Position numbers and translations under genes: made by a program. A stretch of 64,000 bases of DNA, taken from positions 3,819,001 to 3,883,000 of the forward strand of contig CAUEEP010000740.1 in the NCBI GenBank assembly GCA_958450365.1. The letters run 5' to 3'. A model generated the notes under the pieces. That model saw nothing but the letters and a program-made list of their open reading frames with translations. It was not told the origin of the DNA and ran no database searches. Of this stretch, positions 33,501 to 45,823 are shown piece after piece. Origin of the DNA: Mesorhabditis belari. Lineage: Eukaryota; Nematoda; Chromadorea; Rhabditida; Rhabditidae. Position 1 is the first letter of the stretch, and each line of letters begins with the position of its first letter.

Positions 33501-36500
33501 GTTCAGTAGACATGAGTACTACAAACTACAAAGTAGAAACGTAAACTACAAACGCTTCTAGCTGACTTCAAATCTGTCGGATTGACATGACCAAAAAATA
33601 GAGAATCTCAAGAGCTTTTGAATGGACTAAAGCACATCTAAAATATCAATGCTAAAGAAAGTTATAGTGGCTTGTAGCCTGACTCGATCGCGCGAGTATG
33701 GTTCGTTTCAAGCCAGGACTACAAGTCACTGTAACTTTCTTTAGCATTGATACTTTTGGGTGTGCTTTAGATTATTCAAAGCTCTTGAGTTTCTCTATCT
33801 TTTAAGCTATAGATCATGTCAATCCGGCAGATTTGAAGCAAGTTAGAAGCGTTTATAGTGTGACAGTTCATCATTTTTGTAGTTTAGAGTGCCCATGTTT
33901 AATGTTTGCCTAATAAACTTGCATACGGCTATTCAAATTTAGCAACCCACACAACAAGTTCCATTGATGGTGCCAACGCCAAATCATCAACATTTACACA
34001 ATCACAATCTTCATCATTTCTCCGCACACCATATCGGACATCATCCGATGATGTCTCTCGGTGCTCCCAATCGACAAAACGGCAACAATTCAGCAGTGAG
34101 TATAAAGCAATAATAATTGTGGGCAAATGTAAATTTCATATGGTACGCTTGAGACGTCTTCATCAGCAACAACAGCAAACTCGCAATTCAACACCATTAC
34201 AACCACCCGTTGCTCCTTGTGAGTCTTGTGAAATAATCATGAAATGAATCCTTTTAGTACATAACCAACAAAATGTCATCGATTTTCCACGAGAGGCTCA
34301 ATTGCAAGGAGGCTCTAATGTGAGGCAATACTTTGGCAAAACTTTATCTGTAAATTTTTCAGGAAGGGGCAGATCCGTTCCTAGCGTGCTCATCTCGACA
34401 CATAAACAGATCGTATCAACATTATGAAAGAATAATGAGCTTGTTGGATGAATTGGTAGGGTTTTTTATGGAAAACTTTTGATTATGATGCTTTTAATGT
34501 AGATCATTGTTTTTACTTTAGCCATCCACTCCAACTCAGCCCTTGACTCAACTTGGACGCATGGCTTCAGAAATTCAGGTAACATGGAGGCTTCCAGCTG
34601 GGGCCTAGGCTCTGTAAATAGGTTCTAGACAAAAATTTTCTGAGCCTGCTCAGACCAAAGTCAGACTATTTCTTCTGATTTTTGGATGGATGGAAAAATG
34701 GGCCAGATCCGGCCCAAGCCCAGGCTGTTCATTTTAGTTAACTAGTCCATTGGCCAATACATTGATCACCCACTTTTCTGGCCGATTTATTATCCAGTCA
34801 AAATCATTTTTATATGTGCAAACACAGAATTGCATCTAATTTCTAAAAAAACAAACAGCTAGCAAAAATTTTAAAGAAGTTATTCCCTAAGATTACGAAT
34901 TATGGGGTGAAAGTAGTAAATTTTACTAGATCTAGCAAAGTCTGGACTTGGCTTGGCGTACTGGAAGTTTTTTTTTCTAGATAAGACGCACTGGAAGATC
35001 GCAAATTTGGGCAATGAACGACAGTGAACTCGCGGAAATGACGAATTTCAGTTTACGAACGATACGAGGATTGATGGAGGAAGCGGATCGAGAACGGAAC
35101 GGACGTATGAAATGAGAAATCACAAGATATACGATAGACTTTTAGCATTCGGGGCAGCCATGGCTCAAGTGGTAACCATTGAGGTAATCTTTTTCCACGA
35201 TAAAAATTTCAGCACTTGCCAGGTGCTATAGTAGTTGGGGGCGGGGGCAGTGTACATTTATCTCTATTCAGCCAGCACTAATTTTTACTTCTAGGGTTTT
35301 TAAGGGCGCAGATTCATGGTTTGGTATTTATTTAAGCTTTAGTAATTGTTTTCTAGCCATTTCAAGCAGTTACCTGGGTTTTAAACCTCTTAATTCGGTC
35401 CAGTCTAGTGGAAATAGAACCATTCTTGAAGGGTCAATATTGTTGCTCAAACTGGCTTAAAAGTTACTCAGAATTGTTTATAAATACTTCCAATGGATTC
35501 AGTGCAATTAATTACGCCAGAAAAAGCTTTAAAACTAGTGCAAGTTTGAAAAAAAAACCCGGTGTTTACAAACCTTTCAACTACTATAGCGTCACGTACC
35601 AACACACGCGCACATTGCAATAACGGCTGAAATGACGCCTGCCAGTCCGATCGACGTCGATCCACCAAATGATCATGATGAACGAGAAAGGGTTTGGAAA
35701 ATACCAAAAGCTTATCTTTTACTATTTAGCCCGATATCGACTTCAATTCTTTACCTGAAAATTCGCGTCATGTCCTTCAGAGTCTTTTCACGAGCACAAC
35801 GAATAGAAGGTGAATCCAATCTATCCATAATGTGTTTTTAAAAAAAAAAGACTACCGTAACCGAAGCACATTTTAGCAATGAACCCGTTGGACGCATACT
35901 TTCTCGACTCAATCCCGATGAAAACCCAAACACAAATAGTTGGTGTTTTGAACTCGAAAAAAATTAATGAGAAATTCAGATTTGATTGGTATCTTAAACT
36001 TTTTGATTGGCGAATGTCTTGGAATGGTCGATTTGATTTCGCTGATGGGTGGACGGTAATCATTTTCAAATCGTAATCAAAAATTACAAAATTTCAAATG
36101 GTTTTAAAACTAAAAAAACATCCTTGGTTTAAAGGGCTTCAATTTTGAGGCTAAAAAACATTTTTATCCTCAAAATTGAAACCATTTAAACCATTTTTCT
36201 GCCTAGATTGGATTCGATTGGGCGACATCGAAATGCTTTTCGTCGACTGATTATTGAGCACTTTTTATTCGACAACTCTCGGCCGTCTTTAAATGGTATG
36301 GGTACAATAATTCTCTAATCAAATCAAATAGTAATCCAAAAGAAAGAGCAAATGATTTCTAGACATCACTTCGGCAGCAGCTCGTATGGCGGTTGATTCG
36401 ACAACAATTCGTGATTTAGTACAAAACGGTGGAGGCGAGATTACAGTGAATGTAAGTGAATGGGAGAGAGAATTCTGGGCAAGGCAGGCGATGTTAAAGC

Positions 36501-38993
36501 TTACGAGCTTTGTTAGTATAAAAAAAAGCACAACTGATTCAAAGCATAACACAAATTTTTCGATTTTCGTTTAAGATTTTGGAGCAAATCTTTCGTTCAA
36601 TTCAAGTTTCAATTTTCAAGATTTCAGGCATTCGAATCAACGTTGGGATGTCCCGGAAACGGCTGTTCGCATTGAGCGGATCGCTATCGAAAGATTGCTT
36701 CAAACTCTTTTCAATCAAGAATGTTAGTTATAAAATTTAGATTTAAAAAACTTTGTTTTAGTAACTGATAATATATTCGCGACAACCGCCCAATCAATCA
36801 TTACGCAGTATCTTCATCGTATGATGATCTTGGGCAATATGGCTACTGGAGGTCGACCTTATGGATACGAAAGGCTAATACAACAGTATTTGGTATGTTG
36901 ATAGTATTTTTCTTTCAATTGTTCTTTCAGGTGAGAGATGGAGCTGCTTTCTTGGGAGATCAAAACACGAGCACAATTCATTTTGTTCGAGACGCTTGCT
37001 TGCAACACTTAAGACGTTTAGCTGCCGGGGATAATGGTGGAACAAGCATTGAAGACTTAAAAGAGTGAGATTTCTACATTGATTTAATAGAAAGCAAATA
37101 TAAGAAAAAGCGTTCTAATCAGTGATGTTTAACTTTAAAAATCAAGCCTTAAGACAAATTAGCCAGTAAGATTCGATTTTGTTCTATAACACAGTCTCTA
37201 TGTTTATGCAAAAAAAATGACTTAAAATTCTCCGATTGTAAATCTAATTACCAATAAACGAATCTCAGTGTTCTTGTTGCTCATCTTGCGGGAAGTGCAC
37301 CAAAAAAGATGCGTCATGATTGTGGTGTTGAGGTAAAGTTGATTCTGATTTTTCAAGTCTTATCACATATTCAGAATCAAGACTCGTCGAGAGGAACCTC
37401 TTTCTCAGCTGCGAGAGTGTAAGTCTTTAAGGATTAAGGTTGATTGTGAGTGTTCAATATTTATGTTCACTAGATTACTAGGTTTAGGAGCTCATTTTGT
37501 ACGATTTTAATGCTAAATAGGTAACACACTCAATACGCCCAACGTTAGCAACTTTAAGTTACTTTTTTTCAAAATTATTGCCTTTTGGGTTGTTTCTTGC
37601 CTAGAAACGCTTGTAGAGGTCGGATAAATTGAGTTTTTCACAAACTCTTGTTAAGCTTTCTTAGAAAAACCAAGACTGAAATGTGATTCTAATATTTTTA
37701 ATGTTCTGTAGATTCGAAAAATGTTAAATAATGAAGACTTTCTCATTGTTAAAACAAGAACAACTGGGATCTGAATTCTTTTGGTGAAATTTGGTGATCG
37801 AGTTTTGGAATTTAAAATTTATTAAACTGTAAAATAATCTAGAAAGTCGAGTTTATTCCAACTGCTTTCCTGACGGTTTTTTCATAAACCAATTTTGAAA
37901 GCGCTAAACGACCTGCGAGCTCAAAAATCCACCATAAATATTGAACCTACAGTGTTGGAAATATCAATGATTCAATTAACAATAAATGTGATGAAAGCTA
38001 GATTTAGGAATGAAAGGACATTGAAACACGAAGCGAAAGTTGGCAAGGAAACGTCCCTGTGGTTCGTTTGAACATTTTCAACTCTTTTATCTATTTTTTG
38101 GCATTTGATTGTAAAGTAAATAGGCATAAAACTTGTGAATGCTAGACCAAATAAGACTGACTCTTGTTTTTTTTGTCTAGAAAACAAAGTGAACTTCAAT
38201 TCAGACTTGTTAAATTGTTAAATTAAGAGTTGGGTGTCTACACTGAATGCCGATGTCCACACGAATAGCTCAATCTTCACGCACAACATTTCGCAGTCCC
38301 GCCTTTCAACAAATATTTGGACGAAATGCAGTTAGTTTTTTTAAATAATTAAAATGAAAATAAAATTTAAAATAATTAAAATAACTTCTACAAAAAGATT
38401 TGATTAATTAAAGCATTCTCTAAAACTACTGTAAACGTCTCTAAAAGTTTTTTAAAACTACCGTAAACGTCTCTGAAACGTCTCTAGCTTTTTTCAAAGC
38501 TACACTTTTAGTCTAATTCTAGCAAGGTTCATAAAGAATACCAAAACACAAAAATAGATGAATAGACAAGATTACGATAGTTTTATGAAAAAATGCTTTA
38601 ATAGAGATCTTGTCTTTAATTCAAATCAATTTTTAGAGCTATCAATCTGCTCGAAGTGTAACCGATGAAGCTTTCCTTTCGGCATTGGAGATGGTTACTC
38701 ACACAGTCGGTGCTCCTCAATCGGTTTTCGAATTTCTTAGATAATCCAATAAAAAACCTTTAAGCCAATGCATCTAACTTTGGATGGAAATGACTATCAA
38801 CAACTCCAAGAGATCATTTTAAACAATGCCACACAGGATCTGGAAATTGCCGAGAATGATTCGGAAAGGTGTGTCAGGGAAGTGTTTCCATAATTTCGAT
38901 GATGATTTTGTAAATGTTCGTCAAAGACTTAAAACAATTTTCAGATTTCCCACACTTTCACAAATCCAGGAACAAGGAGGCAGCAAAATTTGA
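30575..38993 (+). CDS. BAG6/Scythe-like ubiquitin-like-domain protein
   Basis: BAG6 is a nuclear/cytosolic chaperone that triages hydrophobic and tail-anchored clients. More than 25 exons can be followed. Exons 1 (30575-30712) and 2 (30888-30976) encode a ubiquitin-like domain: MNLRVKILDGRDISL, QTGIPANRQRLIYQGRPL and LETLGIQDGHVIHLVERP. Later exons include a helical block (about 32474-32655: TLLTDSRANCLTVYLEQLQ, HVLHLVSDLNIHFDDPTPR) resembling the conserved BAG6 central domain. Pro/Gln- and His-rich disordered exons follow at 33257-33420 and 33943-34096, then DPFLACSSRHINRSYQHYER near 34380. Helical exons at 36640-37065 lead to an ending at 38993 (QIQEQGGSKI-stop). The exon 3 acceptor near 31007 and several joins around 35200-36080 are uncertain. 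The UBL-plus-disorder-plus-helix order fits BAG6; another large UBL protein is possible. Confidence 0.7.
33455..33890. mobile_element. fold-back element in an intron of the BAG6-like gene
   Basis: The arm at about 33545-33695 (GCTTCTAGCTGACTTCAAAT ... GCTAAAGAAAGTTATAG) pairs with 33715-33870 (ACTTTCTTTAGCATTGAT ... ATTTGAAGCAAGTTAGAAGC). An outer piece, GACATGATCTATAGCTT, has its inverse at 33805. A second small hairpin (GAACACCTATGCATCGGTGTTC) sits at 33484. It is non-coding and excised with the intron. Confidence 0.75.
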
Positions 38994-39870
38994 GCTTTAG
39001 TAAAGCATTAAACTATATTTGATCTTTAAAAGTGTGCCTTGATCATTTTTGATGTTTATCGTTTACCAAAATGCAATAATACCCTTTTAGTATGTAAATA
39101 TGTTTAATACAAAATTTTTTTGACTGTTAAAGATTTTGTATCTGTTTACTGTGATAGTGAGTTTAAATAGTAAGCCATATTCCTTGATTTTTGAAATGTT
39201 AAACTTTTTCCTTATCAATAAAAGCTGTCACTATCAATCACTATAAATATAAAGAACTTTTAGAGTTCTTGATGTGGTGGATGAAGTCTCGAAGAAGGAG
39301 ATTCCAGCATATCAATATATCAACGATCTTTGATTCTGGAGAAAACTGGAGATCTTTGATTCTGAAAACGTACGATATAGAAAGATCTCTGAATCTGATC
39401 TTTGACAAATATTGCTGAAACCAAGGCAATTGTCCAAGTAGATAAGTGAAGCAAATCTATTAACAAATTTTGAGAGAAAAATCGGCTAATTAATTTGGCT
39501 TTCTTACTGCATCAAATTTAAGCACGCATTTTTGACAATAATATTCACATTCTACACTTCACACCCTTTTAAATAGCACTTGTCTCAAGCACTTTCAATG
39601 ATTTTACAATATTTAATCAAAATTTTTATTAGTTATCATTGGAAATCTTGTGATTTATGGAAATCTCTAGGTATTTGACAAAAAAAAATCCACCTTTTCT
39701 CACCATGCATTTTAATTTTACGCTTTCTGTGACTCTAGTTTTTTTTTGCCATTTCCTCTAATACAGAAAATAGACGATATTTTCTGGATTAGAGCTCGCT
39801 CTACAGAAAATACAATAGATTTTGTTTTTGTGAATTTTCATCACTATCGACTCTTCAAAAAGATTGACTG
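38994..39870. other. intergenic region with a relic of an upstream gene
   Basis: No intact gene is seen. It contains the 39257-39385 duplicate described separately; the rest is AT-rich. Confidence 0.45.
39257..39385 (+). pseudogene. decayed duplicate of exon 6 and intron of the 5.1-6.0 kb gene
   Basis: GTTCTTGATGTGGTGGATGA through GAGATTCCAGCATATCAA matches the exon at 5825-5894, and the match continues to CAACGATCTTTG and, after a duplicated 20-base piece, to the intronic ACGTACGATATAGAA found at 5909. Exon and intron are both present, so this is a DNA-level copy and not a retrocopy. Frame and splice sites are lost. Confidence 0.7.
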
Positions 39871-40611
39871 ATGAAGCTGAAAGGAGCTTTTTTCTGCACT
39901 GCAATTGTTTGCTTACATTCTTGTCACACAGGTTACCCCCATCAACATCACACACTTGCCGACATACACACAAATCAACGAAGAACAGAAAATATCAAGA
40001 GATTCGAGCTTGAAGAAAAGAGAAATTGGTGAAAGGGGGAAACTAGAGGTACTGCCATCAGCTCCTTCTTCTCTACCTTTCATCAAGTGAATCCCCTCTC
40101 ATGTACACCGTAGATCGACCTGTTCAAGCAACACTCTCACGAAATTCTTTTTTTCGTTTTCTTTTTTGAAATTCCTTTAGAACAATTCAATCTAATTCTA
40201 ATTGCTTAATGAGATTAGATTTGGTTCTGATTTGGTTCCGATTAAGTTCCATTATGGTTCTGATTGGGTTCTATATTGTTCCGTTTTGGTTCTGATCTGG
40301 TTCCGATAAAGTTCCATTATGGTTCCGGATTGGGTTCCAATTTGGTTCTTATTAAGTTCCATTATGGTTCCGATTGGGCTCTATATTGGTTCCGATATGG
40401 TTCCGATTTGGTTTCGATTCAAGTTTCTGAACACACACAGAAATTCATCTTGATGAAAATCTTTTCCTATCTCCAGATCTTTTTCCCATTTCTTTGTCTT
40501 CAAGTCTCTTTAAATGTTTATCAGAAAATGCTTGCTAGTTTTATTTTACAAAATCTATCAAATAAATTCTTTAATTTCAGTCCGATGATCCTTGAAATTT
40601 TGACGAACTGA
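39871..40611 (+). CDS. candidate small secreted peptide (two exons)
   Basis: ATG at 39871 opens MKLKGAFFCTAIVCLHSCHT, a plausible signal peptide, followed by a His-rich and then Lys/Arg/Glu-rich segment. A donor (TTG/GTGAAAG, exon end 40028) joins in phase to an acceptor TTAATTTCAG before 40581-40611, giving a total of 62 residues. No family is recognised. The support is only the signal peptide and compatible splice phases, so chance remains possible. Confidence 0.35.
40205..40425. repeat. degenerate GGTTCCGAT / GGTTCTGAT tandem repeat
   Basis: Units built from GATTGGGTTCTATATTGGTT and TTCCGATTTGGTTC recur irregularly over about 220 bases. They lie inside the intron of the candidate peptide gene. 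Confidence 0.8.
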
Positions 40612-41126
40612 AAAAACGAGACAAAGCAAAAAAAAGATGCCCATTTATAGGCTCAAGGGGAATAATTGAGCCGAAAAAAAGAACGATTTTTGTGGAAACG
40701 ACAAAAATTACTGCAAACTCAATTTCGTGGTGAGTTCTCAATTTGAAATTTCTTTAAAGTTCATTGATAATATGATCAACTTGCAGTGAAACTTCTCTCG
40801 CTACCAATAACTAATCTAATAATTTCTAGCTAAGCTAATAATCTAATAATTAATCCAAAAACTAAACACACTTTTCTTTTGATTATTGTGTGCATTATGA
40901 ATACGGGAAGAAATTTTTTAGAGCTGCTTAACCTCTCTAAAGAAAGAGAAAAAAAGAGAGACTCGTTTTTGAGAAGAGATTCTCTCGAAGTCCGAAATAA
41001 ATAAGAAACGATAGAAAAATGAGCTGGTTTTTTCTTGGTTTCTCTGTCTTTTTTGATTTCACATTTCATTTATGTGGCTCTTTGATCTGTGAATCAAATT
41101 TTTCTTTCAATCTTTAGGAAGTACAG

Positions 41127-42240
41127 TACTGGACAATAAAATATAATATTTGAAAAAACGATCGTCACTTTCGCGCGTCTGTAACTCTCCTGTCTTTGAG
41201 TTTAAACTATTAGTGTTATACATTCTCTGAAAGCTCTTTTCAAGGGCTACACAATGGTAATATTCATATTTAGAAATACGGTAAAGACAATGGAGTTACA
41301 GACGCCGAAAGTGACGATCCCTCTCGAATACATGATCATTTCATTGTCCAGTAGTCTTACAAGACTGTCACTGACTGGCTGTTAAGGAATTTGCCAAAAA
41401 AAATAGAAATACTAAAGTAATAGATAGGAATGCAGGATTTTTACTGTTTCTTTCAAAAAAAGACTACTAAATTACTTCTTCCTTATTTACTGTTAAACAT
41501 CACTTTTTTTTTTACAGGGCAAACGGTACAAAACTCAGAAACATGAAGCTTTACGCTTTGACTTGAAACTACGGACTATCTATGAAATGTTTTAGGTTCT
41601 AAAGTCTAAACAGCTCACAACTCTAACGCGCCTAAGTTTTCCGTTATGTGCAGGGTGTGGCAGGATTGCTGCAGCCGCCTCATGACATCAATTTCCAGTT
41701 CCAACAACTATCTCGAAATACTTAAGAAAGATCTTTTTCCGTGAGTCAAAAATCACTTTTGCAACAGGATTTAGTGTTTATGCAAGATGATATGCTCACA
41801 AGGCTCAAGTGGTTCAGGACTGACGCAAAGCGGATTTTCTCGATTTGTTCACCTTTAGTGGCCACGATCCGTGATCTTAATCCGATAGATTTCAGTGTTT
41901 CGAATGTTTTTGAAACAAAACGTCCTTAAAAGCGCATTCCAGAAACAATTCGCTTAAGAAATCTCTTTACAAAAAGATTCCGCTTACGATTTAGCCAAAG
42001 TGGATGTACACTACTGGACAATGAAATATCATATTTGAAAAAAGATCGTCACTTTCGCGCGTCTGTAACTCCTTTGTCTTTACCGTATTTCTAAATATTA
42101 ATATTACCATTGTGTAGCCCTTGAAAGCTTTCAGAAAATGTAACACTAATAGTTTAAACTCAAAGACAAGGGGGTGACTAGACGGGCGAAAGTGCGATTG
42201 TGTTTTTCAAGATATGATATTTCATTGTCCAGTACTGTAG
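41127..42240 (+). mobile_element. decayed Tc1/mariner-type transposon with hairpin ends
   Basis: The ends read CAGTACTGGACAAT at about 41127 and ATTGTCCAGTACTG at about 42237, next to TA. Left and right terminal blocks of about 230 bases (41127-41358 and 42011-42240) are inverted copies of each other, and each is itself palindromic (TCGTCACTTTCGCGCGTCTGTAACTC and its inverse). Between them, the plus strand at about 41740-41930 encodes LLQQDLVFMQDDM and RDLNPIDFSVSNVFE, remnants of the two C-terminal catalytic Asp regions (D-x-A and SPDLNP-type). Upstream frames are broken. It is a non-autonomous relic. Confidence 0.75.
41640..41990 (+). pseudogene. transposase C-terminal remnant
   Basis: Within the relic, the frame from 41741 reads QQDLVFMQDDMLTRLKWF and then IRDLNPIDFSVSNVFETK, the spacing expected for the last two Asp motifs of a Tc1/mariner DDE/D transposase. 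The usual SP before DLNP is altered and the N-terminal half is missing. Confidence 0.65.
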
Positions 42241-42297
42241 ATAGAATTCTGATGGCTTTTGTGAACATATAGTTACATACCGTATTGTCTAGATTAC

Positions 42298-42330
<33 letters not shown>

Positions 42331-42332
42331 GG
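42298..42332. repeat. (CTGT)n microsatellite
   Basis: About eight CTGT units. Reads as Thr-Asp-Arg-Gln on the other strand. Confidence 0.9.
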
Positions 42333-44337
42333 ATTACTGTATTTCCCAAATGTCATCAGGCTTGCATTTCTGCTCATATAGAGTAATTTTTCTTGTTTAA
42401 TCTATCTTTATAAATCAATTTTTAAAGTTTTAAAATTGATTTTATCAGTTTCTATCCTAAAAATATTAGTTGCAATAATCCTTCCCGCAGTTGTGAATGT
42501 TTCAGGTAGTAACTTTAAGTACAAGCAACCAACTTTCAAATTCAACACTCCAAAGCCACAAGCTCTTTCTGTTTAACTACGAATTTGAATTACGCAAAAC
42601 ATTCCATCCCAAATCCACACCCCTTCTCCACACCCAAAAACCAACAGGGATTTTTGTGCCTAAGAGGAAACTATGTCTCCGAACTCGCTCTCACTCCACA
42701 AATGTGTACACTCCTCACAAAATATACTTCCTCGATTTCCTTTTCCCCTAACACATACCACACGTGTCACTTTTCTCCCCTCCTTTTTTTCCTCTTGTTT
42801 TTCAGATCTCTTCGTATCGGCAAAACCAACGATGATTATAACCCTTTCATCTCCTTTTTCAGTTTTAAACACTAAAAACCCTGCTCTGTCGAATTCCCTC
42901 CACAGCTCAATTACTCACCGCCATTTTGACCTAACCGACCTTTTCTTAAAATCACATTCATTTACATCGGCAGCTTTTAGTCGAAACTTAAGCCAAAGTT
43001 TCAATTATTATCACTGTATCTTTTGTCCTTAAAGTAAAAGAGTGAAGTTCCTTGCAAGCGTAGTTGCTTGCAAGTTGGACATGAGATTGAGGTAGTTGCT
43101 TACAAGTTGGACAAGTTGGACTTCATAGCAATCTTTAAACTCTATCTTCTTTGCTACTCAAGTGGGATTATTAGTAAAAATTACTTCTCATACCTTTTAC
43201 AGTATCCTTCTCTTGCTCACAAAACCAATATAATCTTCTACCATAGTGAGCAGAAAGTTTCTTTTGAGCAAAAAAAAGTTCAAAATCCCCTATTCAATCT
43301 CTGTACAATAAAGACAATCTTTGAATAAAGAATGAAATTTTCTGGCTTTTGTGTCCAACCTCTAAAGCAAGATATCGATGGTCTTTATTTATTCACACTC
43401 AACAAGGGATCTCCCATTTCTTTCTCTTTGATGCTTCTCAGATCTCTTTTCTTCTTTCTTCTTTCTTTCAAAATGGGATGTCGTTGAACGCTTTCCCCTC
43501 CTTCATTCTCTCAACATTTGACTTCTCCTTTTCGACTAATGAGACACAAACACGAGCTGTTTGGGAGCTCTTAAATGAATGGTCATTACCAGTTTAGGTG
43601 AAAGGGCGAAAAATAGAGCAGAGTTTAAGTTCTAAAGGTATTCATTTTGGATCAGCTTTTTCAAAATATCGAGCATCAAATAGCTTTTCAGCTTTTGCAA
43701 TATCTAAAAATCAAATATCTAGCTTACAATTAGCCCATTCAACTGGCTCTTCCAGCTAGACAGACTTTTTTGAAATACCTGCTCCACCCCAGTCATTCCT
43801 GACATTGAACTTAAAATCTCACATCGAAATCTCAAAACTTTGACATGTTTCTACAGTAGTTAAGATTTGATACCTTGTGATGCTTGTGGGTAAGAATTAA
43901 ACCACGCAAACTGTCTGGGTAAACTATTGTGATCAGAAAAAATGAAAGAAAAGTTCAGTGGATCAATCGAAATCTCTCAATCTTTCATCTCATCTCGAAT
44001 TTTTCCCTTTCCTTCCAAATGTCCATCAGAATCTCTTTGCTTTTTCAGCAAAAAGAACACAGAAATCGGATGGAATGGGATGGGATGGGGTGTGTGTGTT
44101 TGTTTGCTCGTAATTCGACTGGTGCCCCATCCCCTCCCCCCATCCATCTCTCCTTTTCTCTTCTCTTCTCACCAGCTTCCCCCTTCTATTCTTTCTATTC
44201 CTTTTCCTCCACTTTTCGATCGAATGTAGCTTTGAACCGCTCAACACTTTTTATCGACAGCTTTTTGATTGATTCATTCTATTCGTTACAATCCTTGTAC
44301 TTCAAGAATTTGTACCTTATACTTCAAAAATACTTTT

Positions 44338-44690
44338 ATCTGAATGATTTACGAGATTTAGAGTCTAAAAATGCCTTCTATGGTCTAGAAAAGGCTCGCT
44401 TTTGATTTACTTACTATTAGAAATGAAACAGAACTGATAGTGGATAAAATTTGGGGAAACGATTCCAATATTTTCTCTAATAGTAGTGGACCGCGGCGAG
44501 CCGAGTTAGTGATTATTTTACGGTTTCCAAGCTTTCGCAGAAGCTCAACCTCAAATCCCCCCAAGATCTCATCGTCCTACATTTTCCCAATTCCACATCG
44601 ATAGGTTTGGATAAGCTGGTTCTCGAGATTTCCGAGTAATTTAGGCGACGTTCAGGTAAGCACTACTATTACAGAAAATACGCGTTATCG
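44338..44690. mobile_element. copy of the 17.3-17.7 kb composite MITE
   Basis: The stretch from TCTGAATGATTTACGAG through GGTCTAGAAAAGGCTCGC and on to TTTCTCTAATAGTAGTG nearly repeats 17385-17723, with scattered substitutions and deletions. It ends CACTACTATTACAGAAAATACG. Confidence 0.8.
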
Positions 44691-44894
44691 AGTATAATCT
44701 TATTCATACTGTAGATTTCATACTGGAATATCCTGAAGTGGCAACTAGAATCGATTTCTTGAATTGAATCTTCATTTCTGGTTCAACAAATTGGGTTCCG
44801 TAAAATAGTTCGTTAAATCGAAAATTTGCTAGAGCGAGGGGTCTACTATGGTCTATTTCTATGTCTTTGCCTATGCCTTTTAAACCAACACACC

Positions 44895-45112
44895 TTATTC
44901 CCTCTAATAGTAGTGCACCCGGGTGAGTCCGAGTTGATTGACTATTTTACGGTTTCCCAAGCTTTCGCAGAAGCTCAACACTCAAATCCCCCACAAGATC
45001 TCATATTCAGCTACATTTTCCGACCCCACATCGATAGTTTCTGATAAGCGGTTCTCGAGATTTCGAGTAATTTAGGGCGACACTCACGGTGCACTACTAT
45101 TACAGAAAATAC
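44895..45112. mobile_element. TACCGTATT-family MITE (CTAATAGTAGTGCACC type)
   Basis: The left end is degraded (CCTTATTCCCTCTAATAGTA). The interior shares TTTACGGTTTCCCAAGC and TTTCGCAGAAGCTCAA with the copies at 17.5 and 44.5 kb. The right end GTGCACTACTATTACAGAAA plus TACGGT is intact. Confidence 0.8.
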
Positions 45113-45555
45113 GGTGGTACCTTTCATTCATTACTTCTATGCCTTCTTAAAGTTTCTTAAAATTTAATGTTCTTTTCCTAATTGTTTTCAAAATCGCAAT
45201 TGTTTTTCGTTTTCGAGCACTTCAGCAATGACAATTCAATTAGAAAACTGTATTTTGTTAAAAATCCAATTAAAATCCGTTTTTTCTGCCTAAAATCAAT
45301 GCTCTTTGGAGGGGAAAAATTTTTGCAAAACAGGTGCCGCCGTGCATAATTTGATTGACTTGGAAAAAGGGAATTAGGGGAAAAAAGGACAAACGAAAGA
45401 GGAGATTCGCTGGTGAAACTCTCCTCTTTTCCCCCTTTTCCCCCTTTCCTCTCAAATCATCACAACGAAATGACTCAGTTTTTGTGTTAAACGATTAATC
45501 GGTGAACTTTTGAAGCTTTTCAATTTCATAACATTTAAAAAAATTCCAATGTATT

Positions 45556-45823
45556 TACCGTATTTCTTCGAATAGAAGACCGGGTAAAGATATGATCGCG
45601 TACTCCTGCGTAGCAGCTCTTTTTAAAATTTCTTTTCCCGCATAAAGCTTTCAATCAAGTGCTATAGAGCTGGAAAATGGCGCAAAAGTTGTTGGCTTAT
45701 GTAGTATTTTGAGCCATTTCAGCTCTATTTTGTGTCTCGAGAACATTTTGCTCAAAGAAATTTAAGCTGCTGCCTAGGCAGGAGACTCTTACCCCTTCTT
45801 CTACTCGAAGAAATCTACGGTAT
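45556..45823. mobile_element. TACCGTATTTCTTCGAATAG-type MITE
   Basis: The left end is TACCGTATTTCTTCGAATAG and the right end is its near-inverse, CTACTCGAAGAAATCTACGGTA. Inner arms share AGCTTTCAATCAAGTGCTAT / AGCCATTTCAGCTC. A sister copy is at 56427-56702 inside MRCK. Confidence 0.8.

Noticed and set aside
42497..43032. Several Ser/Phe/His-rich ORFs
   Set aside because: Overlapping frames in pyrimidine-rich DNA with no consistent coding signal.
43929..44405. 158-codon ORF on the plus strand
   Set aside because: Pyrimidine-rich composition, runs into a MITE copy, and has no recognisable domain.
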